A stretch of DNA of 30,342 bases from Paracoccaceae bacterium (lineage in GTDB: Bacteria > Pseudomonadota > Alphaproteobacteria > Rhodobacterales > Rhodobacteraceae), in NCBI GenBank assembly GCA_024236495.1, contig JACKKJ010000011.1:1-30342 (forward strand). The letters run 5' to 3'. The notes below the pieces were generated by a model. The model was not told where the DNA came from, made no database searches, and saw nothing but the letters and a program-made list of their open reading frames with translations. Positions 24,251 through 30,342 of the stretch are shown here, one piece after another (positions within the stretch are counted from its first letter, which is position 1; every line of letters starts with the position of its first letter). The position numbers were made by a program, and so were the translations under genes.

Positions 24251-24856
24251 TCACTTGCGGCCGATCTTCGGTTCGGTGCCGGACATGATCCGGGCGATGT
24301 TCGTGCGGTGCCGCCAGAAGACCAGCGTGGCAAGGAACAGGATCAGGACGGACATGTCCCCGTGGCCAAGAAAGCCCGCCCAGACCGCAGCCAGCGCCGC
24401 CGACACAAGCGCGCCCAGCGACGAACGCCGGGTGACGACGGCGGCGACCAGCCAGGTGGCGCAACTGGCGATGCCCACGGGCCAGGCCAGCGCCAGCACG
24501 GTGCCAAGGAAGGTGGCCACGCCCTTGCCGCCCCTGAACTTCAGCCAGACCGGAAACAGGTGGCCAAGGAAAGCCGCAAGACCAGCAAGCTGTGCGGCGT
24601 CGGGCCCCGCCATCGCCCGCGCGATCAGCACGGCGACCGCCCCCTTGCCGCCGTCAAGGATCAGCGTTGCCAGCGCGGCCGGCTTGCTGCCGGTACGCAG
24701 CACGTTCGTCGCGCCGATATTGCCCGAACCGATGCCGCGCGGATCGCCCAGGCCCATCGCCCGTGTCACGACAAGGCCGAAGGGCACCGACCCCAGCAGG
24801 TAGCCCAGCACCGCCGTCACGATCAGGGCCAGGGGCCCGCTTGTCAGTTCCGGCAT
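24251..24856 (-). CDS. plsY: Acyl-phosphate:glycerol-3-phosphate acyltransferase
   Basis: A 201-residue multi-span inner-membrane protein that adds the first acyl chain to glycerol-3-phosphate using acyl-phosphate, starting phospholipid synthesis. The PlsY motifs are visible: GSVPFGLVV followed by GSGNIGATNVLRT (motif 1), FRGGKGVATFLG (motif 2), and the late HRTNIARIMSGTEPKI (motif 3 region). The ATG at 24856 is one base after the dihydroorotase-like stop, so the genes are closely coupled. Reading the frame further upstream gives no homology. Its partner PlsX is not in the window. Confidence 0.96.
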   Translation of the reverse strand: MPELTSGPLALIVTAVLGYLLGSVPFGLVVTRAMGLGDPRGIGSGNIGATNVLRTGSKPAALATLILDGGKGAVAVLIARAMAGPDAAQLAGLAAFLGHLFPVWLKFRGGKGVATFLGTVLALAWPVGIASCATWLVAAVVTRRSSLGALVSAALAAVWAGFLGHGDMSVLILFLATLVFWRHRTNIARIMSGTEPKIGRK

Positions 24857-24857
24857 C

Positions 24858-26150
24858 TCATGCCTCCGTGCTGAAAACCTGTTTCCCGGCGACCCAGGTC
24901 GCCAGCACCCGGCCTTCCATCCTTTGCCCGTCGAAGGGCGTGTTCTTGGACTTCGACCGCAGCTTGAACCGGTCGAGGACAAAGGGCGTGTCGGGATCGA
25001 AGAGCACAAGGTCGGCCGGCGCGCCCTCGGCCAGCCGGCCCTGTGGCAGGCCCAGCCTGTTCGCCGGGTTCAGCGCCATCGCGCGGAAAAGCTGCGGCAA
25101 AGTCAGATGACCGGCGTGGTAAAGCCGCATCGCGGCGGGCAGGAAGGTTTCCAGCGCCACCGCGCCCGAGGCCGCGTCCTCGTAAGGCAGGCGCTTCGAC
25201 TCCTCGTCCTGCGGGGTATGCATGGATGAGACAATGTCGATCAGGCCGGAGGCCACAGCCCCGACCGTCGCCAGCCGGTCATCCTCGGACCGCAGGGGGG
25301 GCTTCACCTTGAAGAAGGTGCGGTAGTCGCCGACATCGAATTCGTTCAGCGTCAGATGATGGATGGAGGTGCCCGCCGTCACGTCGAAGCCGTTGGCCTT
25401 GGCGCGTTCAAGGGGTGGCAGGGCGCGGGCGGTGGTGATCTGGTCGAAGTGGTACTTCACCCCAGTCATCTCGACCATGCCCATGTCACGGTCGAAGCCG
25501 ATGCGTTCGGCCATTGGCGAGACGCCCGGCAGGCCGCGCAAGGATGCGAACTTGCCGCTGGTCGTCGCCGCGCCCTTCGACAGAACGGGTTCCTGCGGGT
25601 GGCCCATGACGAGCGCGCCAAGCGACTTGGCATAGGTCAGCGCGCGGGACAGCACCTTGGTGTCGGTGACGACATGGTCGCAGTCGGTGAATGCGATGGC
25701 GCCGGCATCCAGAAGGAACCCGATCTCCGTCATCTCCCGCCCCTCTCGGCCCTTCGTGAGCGCGGCCATGTGGCGGATGCGGACGGGGCTGGCCTCGGCC
25801 GCGCGGCGGGTGACGAATTCCAGCGTCTCGGGGGTGTCGATGGCCGGGTGGGTGTCGGGCCGGGCGATGATGGTGGTCACGCCACCTGCGGCGGCGGCGA
25901 GGCCCGCCGAGCGGAACGATTCCTTGTGCCGTTCACCCGGCTCGCCGATCTTGACGCCCAGATCGACGATGCCGGGGGCGAGGCATTTGCCGTCGGCATC
26001 CTGTCTGCGAAGTGTCGGACTTTTGTCGGGCAAGCCGTCGGGCGTATCGAAGATGCGCGCGATGACGCCATCCTCGATCAGGAGCGCGCCGAGCGTGTCG
26101 GTTCCGGCCTCGGGGTCAATCAGGCGGGCATTGGTGAGGAGGGTGGTCAT
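24858..26150 (-). CDS. pyrC: Dihydroorotase homologue lacking catalytic residues (PyrC'-type)
   Basis: A 430-residue amidohydrolase-fold protein of the class I dihydroorotase family: N-terminal small beta domain, APGIVDLGVKIGEPG, GGVTTII, GTSIHHLTLNE, KVKPPLRSEDDR, and a C-terminal AEGAPADLVLFD strand. The zinc-site motif Asp-x-His-x-His-x-Arg reads Asp63-Leu-Gly65-Val-Lys67-Ile-Gly69, so both histidines and the arginine are gone, and the catalytic Asp of the usual TDHAPH is Met310 in SSMHTPQ. It is therefore unlikely to hydrolyse dihydroorotate. In pseudomonads an inactive PyrC' next to pyrB is a structural partner of aspartate transcarbamoylase; the same role is inferred here from the 67-base spacing to pyrB. 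A separate active PyrC should exist elsewhere. Confidence 0.93.
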   Translation of the reverse strand: MTTLLTNARLIDPEAGTDTLGALLIEDGVIARIFDTPDGLPDKSPTLRRQDADGKCLAPGIVDLGVKIGEPGERHKESFRSAGLAAAAGGVTTIIARPDTHPAIDTPETLEFVTRRAAEASPVRIRHMAALTKGREGREMTEIGFLLDAGAIAFTDCDHVVTDTKVLSRALTYAKSLGALVMGHPQEPVLSKGAATTSGKFASLRGLPGVSPMAERIGFDRDMGMVEMTGVKYHFDQITTARALPPLERAKANGFDVTAGTSIHHLTLNEFDVGDYRTFFKVKPPLRSEDDRLATVGAVASGLIDIVSSMHTPQDEESKRLPYEDAASGAVALETFLPAAMRLYHAGHLTLPQLFRAMALNPANRLGLPQGRLAEGAPADLVLFDPDTPFVLDRFKLRSKSKNTPFDGQRMEGRVLATWVAGKQVFSTEA

Positions 26151-26217
26151 GTGTCTTCTCCCGTCCTTCCCGCTCCTGCCTTGGTCGGTCGCGGTCCTTT
26201 GTCGTGATACGGGCGGC

Positions 26218-27180
26218 TCACACCATCACCCCCACCGCCTTGCGGCCGCGCTCGGCCCTCAGGTTCCGGGCCAGAAGGTCCATTGAGGCCATGCGGACGG
26301 CGACGCCCATTTCGACCTGATCCTGAATCACCGACCGGTTGATGTCGTCGGCAAGCTCTCCGTCGATCTCCACCCCCCGGTTCATCGGTCCCGGATGCAT
26401 GACGATGGCGTCCTCTTTCGCGAACGACAGCTTTTCGGCGTCGAGCCCGTAACGGTGGTAGTATTCCCGCTCCGACGGGATGAAGCCGCCGTCCATGCGT
26501 TCCTTCTGCAAGCGCAGCATCATCACCACGTCGCAATCCCTCAGCCCCTCGCGCATGTCCTCGTAGACCTCGCAGCCAAGGTCTGCGACCCCCGAGGGCA
26601 TCAGCGTCGGCGGGCCGATCAGGCGGATGCGGTTTTCCATCTTGCCAAGCAGGATCAGGTTCGACCGCGCCACGCGGCTATGTGCGATGTCGCCACAGAT
26701 CGCCACGGTCAGGCGCTGGATGCGGCCCTTGGCGCGGCGGATCGTCAGCGCATCCAGAAGCGCCTGCGTCGGGTGTTCGTGCCGCCCGTCGCCCGCGTTC
26801 AGGACCGCGCAGTTCACCTTCTGCGCCAGCAGGTCCACCGCGCCCGAGGCGGGGTGGCGCACGACCAGAAGATCGGGGTGCATCGCGTTCAGCGTCAGCG
26901 CCGTGTCGATCAGCGTCTCGCCCTTCTTCACCGAGGAATGGGCGACCGACATGTTCATCACGTCCGCGCCTAGCCGCTTGCCCGCCAGTTCGAAAGACGC
27001 CTGGGTGCGGGTGGAGTTCTCGAAGAACATGTTGATCTGGGTCATGCCCGACAGGGCATCCGAATGCTTCACCGTGCGCCGGTTCAGGTCGACGTAGGTT
27101 TCAGCCAGGTCAAGGACGGTGCGAATTTCATCCGGGGCAAGATGCTCGATCCCCAGAAGATGCCGCGCGCGGAATGTCAT
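26218..27180 (-). CDS. pyrB: Aspartate carbamoyltransferase catalytic subunit
   Basis: A 320-residue transcarbamoylase that joins carbamoyl phosphate and aspartate in pyrimidine synthesis. Carbamoyl-phosphate contacts FFENSTRTQASFE (STRT at 56-59) and HEHPTQALLD (HPTQ at 136-139), the SSVKKGET loop around 82-89, and MHPGPMNRGVE (261-271) are intact. The C-terminus is slightly extended with basic residues (RNLRAERGRKAVGV). No pyrI is adjacent, which fits a class A-type enzyme built with an inactive dihydroorotase. GGAGG sits 5 bases before the ATG; a possible promoter precedes it. Confidence 0.97.
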   Translation of the reverse strand: MTFRARHLLGIEHLAPDEIRTVLDLAETYVDLNRRTVKHSDALSGMTQINMFFENSTRTQASFELAGKRLGADVMNMSVAHSSVKKGETLIDTALTLNAMHPDLLVVRHPASGAVDLLAQKVNCAVLNAGDGRHEHPTQALLDALTIRRAKGRIQRLTVAICGDIAHSRVARSNLILLGKMENRIRLIGPPTLMPSGVADLGCEVYEDMREGLRDCDVVMMLRLQKERMDGGFIPSEREYYHRYGLDAEKLSFAKEDAIVMHPGPMNRGVEIDGELADDINRSVIQDQVEMGVAVRMASMDLLARNLRAERGRKAVGVMV

Positions 27181-27205
27181 CAGGGCCTCCGGTCCGTTTC
27201 AGGGG

Positions 27206-27234
27206 CTTATGGCAAATGGACGCGGTTCGGGCAA
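27206..27234 (-). promoter_or_regulatory. Possible sigma-70 promoter of pyrB
   Basis: Read on the minus strand, TTGCCC (27234-27229), a 17-base spacer and CATAAG (27211-27206) sit 26 bases before the pyrB ATG. Spacing is ideal, the -10 hexamer imperfect. No attenuator-like hairpin with a T-run follows in the short leader. Confidence 0.35.
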
Positions 27235-27285
27235 CGGCCAATACGATGCTTGTGGTCGGCCGGGCGGTTGCCTAGCTTTGCCGCC

Positions 27286-28095
27286 ATGGACTCAGCCCTT
27301 GCCCAGATGGATTTCGAAACCGCCCGCGCCCTTTACGAGTGGCAGGTGGAACTGGGCGTGGACGAGGCGATCGGAGACGATCCGGTGAACCGCTACGAGG
27401 TCGAGGCCGAGCGGCACGCAACCGAAGTGCAGGCAGCGATGGCGGCCCGGCCCGCGGCGCCATCCGCGCCGCCGCAGCCCGAACCCGTGGATGCCGCCGC
27501 CGCCGCGGCGGTCGCCGCCGCGCGGGCCGCCACGCTGGAAGACCTCGCGTCGTGCCAGGGCGCCTTCGACCTGTGCGATCTGAAGAAGGGCGCGCGCAAC
27601 TTCGTCTTCGCCGACGGCAACCCCGAGGCGCGCGTCATGATCATCGGAGAGGCGCCGGGCCGGGACGAGGATATCGAGGGGCGCCCCTTCGTCGGTCGCG
27701 CCGGGCAGCTCCTGGATCGCATGTTCGCGGCGATCGGCCTGTCGCGCGTGGCCCACCACCCGGACGAGGCGATCTACATCACCAACATCATGCCCTGGCG
27801 GCCGCCGCAAAACCGCGACCCCGAGGCGGCGGAAATCGCGATGATGCTGCCCTTCGTTCAGCGCCATGTCGAACTGGCGAGGCCCGATCTGATTGTCCTG
27901 ATGGGGAACACCGCCTGCGCGGCGGCCCTTGGCAAGCGAGGGATCACACGGCTCAGGGGGAACTGGACACAGGCGTTCGACCGACCGGCGCTGCCGATGA
28001 ACCACCCCGCCCATCTGCTGCGCACGCCGTCGGCCAAGCGCGAGGCCTGGGCGGATCTTCTGTCCCTGAAAGCGAAACTGAACGGATTGCCATGA
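27286..28095 (+). CDS. Uracil-DNA glycosylase, family 4-like, with missing Fe-S cysteines
   Basis: A 269-residue glycosylase that removes uracil from DNA. Residues 1-85 form an Ala/Pro-rich extension; the core begins near 88. Motif A is GEAPGRDEDIEGRPFVGRAG (121-140), the strand YITNIMPWRPPQNRDP follows, and NHPAHLLR (239-246) carries the motif B histidine. Typical family 4 enzymes bind a [4Fe-4S] cluster through Cys-x2-Cys near the N-terminus and two later cysteines in KCRPP and ExxxCxPYL contexts. Here only Cys90 and Cys97 (Cys-x6-Cys) remain, with Trp171 and Met187 in the later positions. ATG at 27286 is the first sensible start; ribosome site weak. The TGA overlaps the moaB ATG. Confidence 0.92.
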   Translation: MDSALAQMDFETARALYEWQVELGVDEAIGDDPVNRYEVEAERHATEVQAAMAARPAAPSAPPQPEPVDAAAAAAVAAARAATLEDLASCQGAFDLCDLKKGARNFVFADGNPEARVMIIGEAPGRDEDIEGRPFVGRAGQLLDRMFAAIGLSRVAHHPDEAIYITNIMPWRPPQNRDPEAAEIAMMLPFVQRHVELARPDLIVLMGNTACAAALGKRGITRLRGNWTQAFDRPALPMNHPAHLLRTPSAKREAWADLLSLKAKLNGLP

Positions 28096-28634
28096 GCCGG
28101 ATCGACGAGACCAAGACCTTCATCCCCGTGCGGATCGCGGTGCTGACCGTGTCCGACACCCGGGGTCTGGCCGAAGACCGGTCGGGCGATGCGCTGGTCG
28201 CGCGGATCGCCGAGGCCGGGCATGTCCTGGCCGCCCGCGACATCGTGCGCGACGAACGGGGGGACATCGCCGAACGGCTGCGCGGCTGGTGCGCCGACCC
28301 CGGCGTGGATGTCATCATCTCGACCGGGGGCACGGGCCTGACCGGACGCGACGTGACCGTCGAGGCGCACCGAGATGTCTACGAGAAGGAGATCGAGGCC
28401 TTCGCCACCGTCTTCACCATCGTGTCCATGAAAAAGATCGGCACCTCCGCCGTGCAAAGCCGGGCGACGGGCGGGGTGGCGATGGGTACTTACCTCTTCG
28501 CGCTGCCGGGAAGCCCCGGGGCCTGCAAGGACGCCTGGGACGAGATTCTGAAATGGCAGCTCGACTACCGGCACCGCCCCTGCAACTTCGTCGAGATCAT
28601 GCCGCGCCTCGATGAACACCTGCGACGGAAGTAA
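28092..28634 (+). CDS. moaB: Molybdenum cofactor biosynthesis protein B
   Basis: A 180-residue MoaB/MogA-fold protein that adenylates molybdopterin before metal insertion, or supports that step. Landmarks: VRIAVLTVSDTR near the start, VIISTGGTGLTGRDVT (the molybdopterin-binding TGGTG loop), SRATGGVAMGTYLFALPGSPGACKDAWD (the PGSPG turn) and a C-terminal extension. Length fits MoaB rather than the longer MoeA. It is translationally coupled to the uracil-DNA glycosylase by ATGA, an unexpected partner; the other molybdopterin genes here, moaD and moaE, lie 11 kb upstream. Confidence 0.94.
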   Translation: MSRIDETKTFIPVRIAVLTVSDTRGLAEDRSGDALVARIAEAGHVLAARDIVRDERGDIAERLRGWCADPGVDVIISTGGTGLTGRDVTVEAHRDVYEKEIEAFATVFTIVSMKKIGTSAVQSRATGGVAMGTYLFALPGSPGACKDAWDEILKWQLDYRHRPCNFVEIMPRLDEHLRRK

Positions 28635-28680
28635 CGCCCTCGTGCGTTCAACGCTTTGCGCTTGGAGCGTCGCGAGGGCG
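28635..28680 (+). terminator. Long hairpin after moaB, possible terminator
   Basis: CGCCCTCG (28635-28642) pairs with CGAGGGCG (28673-28680), and inside it ACGCT (28651-28655) pairs with AGCGT (28666-28670). It begins directly at the moaB stop codon. No T-run follows at once (the first is TTTT at 28690-28693), so termination or mRNA 3'-end protection are both possible. Confidence 0.4.
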
Positions 28681-28716
28681 GCGCTACGCTTTTCAGGTTC
28701 GGGAACGGTATGATTG

Positions 28717-30153
28717 ATGCGCTTTCTGTTTCGTAGCCTTCTGGGCCTTGTCCACCTGATCGCGGTGGTCGCGCTGCTGGCGGCGGCGGGCCTGTGGCTG
28801 CGCGCAGCGGTCGAATCGCGCCAGGCCGGTCCCATGTCTGCGGGCGGCGCGCGCGAACGTGTCTTCGCCTCGAATGTCGTCACGCTTGAGCCGCGCACCA
28901 TCGCCCCGGTGCTTGGTGCCTATGGTACCGTGCGCAGCCGCCGGACGCTTGAACTGCGCGCGGCGGCGGAAGGAACGGTGGTCGAAATCAACCCGAGCTT
29001 CGTGGAAGGCGGCGCGGTGTCGGCGGGCGATGTGTTGGTCCGGTTCGACCCGCGCGATGCCGAGGCCGCCCGCGATCTGGCCGTGTCCGACCGGGACGCG
29101 GCCCGGCTCGAAAAGGGAGAGGCAGAGCGGGCGCTGGTTCTGGCGCGCGACGACCTGGCCGCCGCTGAGGTGCAGGCCGACCTGCGTGACAAGGCGCAGG
29201 CGCGGCTTGAGGATCTGGCGACCAAGGGCCTGGGGACGGCCGCCGACCGGGAGGCCGCGGCGCTTGCGGCATCGTCGGCGATACAGGGGGTGCTGACCCG
29301 GCGCCAGTCCCTTGCCGAGGCGGAGGCGCGCCTTGACCGCGCGGTGTCTGCCGTGTCGCGTGCTGAAATCACCCTGGCCGAGGCCGAGCGCCGGGTTGCC
29401 GATACGATCCTGCGCGCCGAGTTTTCCGGTGTTCTCGCGGGTGTGAGCGTGGTCGAGGGCGGGCTGGTCGGCCGGAACGAGAAACTGGGCGACCTGATCG
29501 ACCCCGAGGCGCTTGAAGTCGCGTTCCGAATTTCGACCGGAGAATTCGCAAGCTTCCTGGACGAGGCGGGCGCGCTGTTGCCTTTGCGCGTCAGGGTCGA
29601 ATTCGCGGCAATGTCGGCCGAGGGGCGGATCGAGCGCGCCGGGGCCGCCGTGGCCGCCGGTGAAAGCGGTCGCCAGGTCTTTGCGGTGCTTGACCGGGCA
29701 GAGGGGCTGAAACCCGGCGATTTCGTCAGCGTCTTCGTGACCGAACCGGAGCTGCACGGTGTGGCCGAAATCCCCGCCGCCGCGCTCGGCCCTGACGGCT
29801 CCGTCCTTCTGGTCGGGGCGGAGGACCGGCTGGAAACCGGGCAGCTTACCGTCCTGCGGCGCCAGGGCGACACCGTCATCGTGTCGCTGGGCGACCTGGC
29901 CGGGCGCGAGATCGTGGCGGGCCGCACCCCCCTTCTGGGGCCGGGCATCCGCATCCGCCCCGTTCGCGAAGGCGCGGCGGAAGAGGCGTCGATGATCCCG
30001 CTTACGCCCGAGCGGCGCGCGGCGCTTGTCGCCATCGTGGAGGGTAGCGCCCGCATGCCCGAGGATGCGAAGGCGCGCGTTCTGGCCGAACTTGGCCGCG
30101 ACCTTGTCCCGGCGGAAACGGTTCGCCGGCTCGAAGCGCGCAACGGGGGCTGA
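28717..30153 (+). CDS. RND efflux membrane fusion protein (HlyD/AcrA family)
   Basis: A 478-residue periplasmic adaptor. Residues 5-27 form the N-terminal membrane anchor. The lipoyl half-motif is seen around 65-110 (GTVRSRRTLELRAAAEGTVVEI..., GAVSAGDVLVRFDP), a long Ala/Glu/Arg-rich coiled-coil hairpin at about 115-235, the returning lipoyl strand ILRAEFSGVLAGVSVVEGGLV, then the beta-barrel (ALEVAFRISTGEFAS...) and membrane-proximal domains with GDFVSVFVTEPEL. It links an inner-membrane RND pump to an outer-membrane channel. The permease gene starts one base after its stop. A C-terminal helix of about 40 residues (LTPERRAALVAIVEGSAR) is an addition not usual in AcrA. Substrate unknown. Start ATG at 28717 preferred over the adjacent TTG. 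Confidence 0.93.
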   Translation: MRFLFRSLLGLVHLIAVVALLAAAGLWLRAAVESRQAGPMSAGGARERVFASNVVTLEPRTIAPVLGAYGTVRSRRTLELRAAAEGTVVEINPSFVEGGAVSAGDVLVRFDPRDAEAARDLAVSDRDAARLEKGEAERALVLARDDLAAAEVQADLRDKAQARLEDLATKGLGTAADREAAALAASSAIQGVLTRRQSLAEAEARLDRAVSAVSRAEITLAEAERRVADTILRAEFSGVLAGVSVVEGGLVGRNEKLGDLIDPEALEVAFRISTGEFASFLDEAGALLPLRVRVEFAAMSAEGRIERAGAAVAAGESGRQVFAVLDRAEGLKPGDFVSVFVTEPELHGVAEIPAAALGPDGSVLLVGAEDRLETGQLTVLRRQGDTVIVSLGDLAGREIVAGRTPLLGPGIRIRPVREGAAEEASMIPLTPERRAALVAIVEGSARMPEDAKARVLAELGRDLVPAETVRRLEARNGG

Positions 30154-30154
30154 C

Positions 30155-30342
30155 ATGGCGCGGCGGGGCGAAGGGCTGGCGAGCGGGATCCTGTCCTATT
30201 TCACCCGTCATGCGACGGCTGCCAATCTGGTCCTGGTCTTCGTGATGATGGCGGGCCTTGCGGCCATCCCGAAGATGCGCACGCAGTATTTCCCCGATGT
30301 CGTCGTGCCCGAGGTCGACGTGACCGTCGCCTGGCCAGGTGC
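30155..30342 (+). CDS. RND efflux transporter permease, N-terminal fragment cut by window end
   Basis: The first 62 codons are present: a short basic N-terminus (MARRGEG), an amphipathic ILSYFTRHATAANL segment, the first membrane helix (VLVFVMMAGLAAIPKM) and then RTQYFPDVVVPEVDVTVAWPG, the FP-D...P-x-V...V..PG stretch that opens the periplasmic porter domain of AcrB/HAE1-type pumps. Proton-driven efflux from the inner membrane with the upstream fusion protein is expected; the truncation is only the window edge. Spacing to the preceding stop is one base (TGA-C-ATG). Confidence 0.93.
   Translation, partial: MARRGEGLASGILSYFTRHATAANLVLVFVMMAGLAAIPKMRTQYFPDVVVPEVDVTVAWPG

Noticed and set aside
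1..30342. tRNA, rRNA, insertion sequences, CRISPR arrays, prophage or integron elements
   Set aside because: None seen: no transposase or integrase-like frame, no regularly spaced direct repeats, no cloverleaf with CCA-type end noticed by eye. A covariance-model scan would be needed to exclude small RNAs.

Overview
This window is a stretch of ordinary chromosome from a high-GC alphaproteobacterium, most likely of the Rhodobacteraceae/Paracoccaceae (Rhodobacter, Paracoccus, Rhodovulum relatives). The grounds are a Rhodobacter-type porin, the alphaproteobacterial gene block DUF3576-leuS-lptE-holA, a plant-type glutamate-cysteine ligase, a CenR-like response regulator, the pgsA-moaD-moaE block, and the dense GC-rich coding style with many ATGA/GTGA stop-start overlaps. 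I cannot name the genus. I see no insertion sequence, prophage, CRISPR array, tRNA, rRNA or sign of recent transfer.

Layout. 1-5400 (minus strand): a DUF3576 lipoprotein, leuS, lptE and holA run as one compact unit, followed by a glutathione S-transferase. 5400-6590 (plus): a porin with its own leader and a strong UUCG-loop terminator. 6684-9489 (plus): a TPR-sulfotransferase fusion coupled to a YggS/PLPBP protein. 9486-11080 (minus): ribA with a degenerate N-terminal RibB-like half, coupled to an L,D-transpeptidase-fold protein. 11234-12006 (plus): the CenR-like OmpR-family regulator and its terminator, with a perfect inverted repeat in its upstream gap. 12027-13490: a secreted protein of unknown function (minus) diverges from exonuclease III (plus). 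13558-15541: GABA aminotransferase (minus) diverges from a PuuR-like XRE-cupin regulator (plus) across an AT-rich operator region. 15614-16966 (plus): pgsA-moaD-moaE. 16975-20281 (minus): a small membrane coiled-coil protein, a repeat-built OmpA-domain protein and ubiA. 20294-23757 (plus): rsmE, two unrecognised coupled genes, and glutamate-cysteine ligase. 23751-27180 (minus): a DUF805 membrane protein, plsY, a dihydroorotase homologue lacking its catalytic residues, and pyrB. 27286-28634 (plus): a uracil-DNA glycosylase missing iron-sulfur cysteines, coupled to moaB. 28717 to the end (plus): an RND-type efflux pair (membrane fusion protein and truncated permease).

Functionally the window is mostly housekeeping: translation, replication and repair, envelope building (lptE, pgsA, plsY, porin, OmpA-like, L,D-transpeptidase-like), cofactors (riboflavin, molybdopterin, ubiquinone, glutathione) and pyrimidine synthesis. 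I found no obvious new multi-gene system. The best leads are the internally repeated OmpA protein with its small partner, the unknown pair after rsmE, the TPR-sulfotransferase, the perfect inverted repeat upstream of the CenR-like gene, and three enzymes with domains or residues that look catalytically or structurally degenerate (PyrC-like, RibA N-terminus, UDG Fe-S site).
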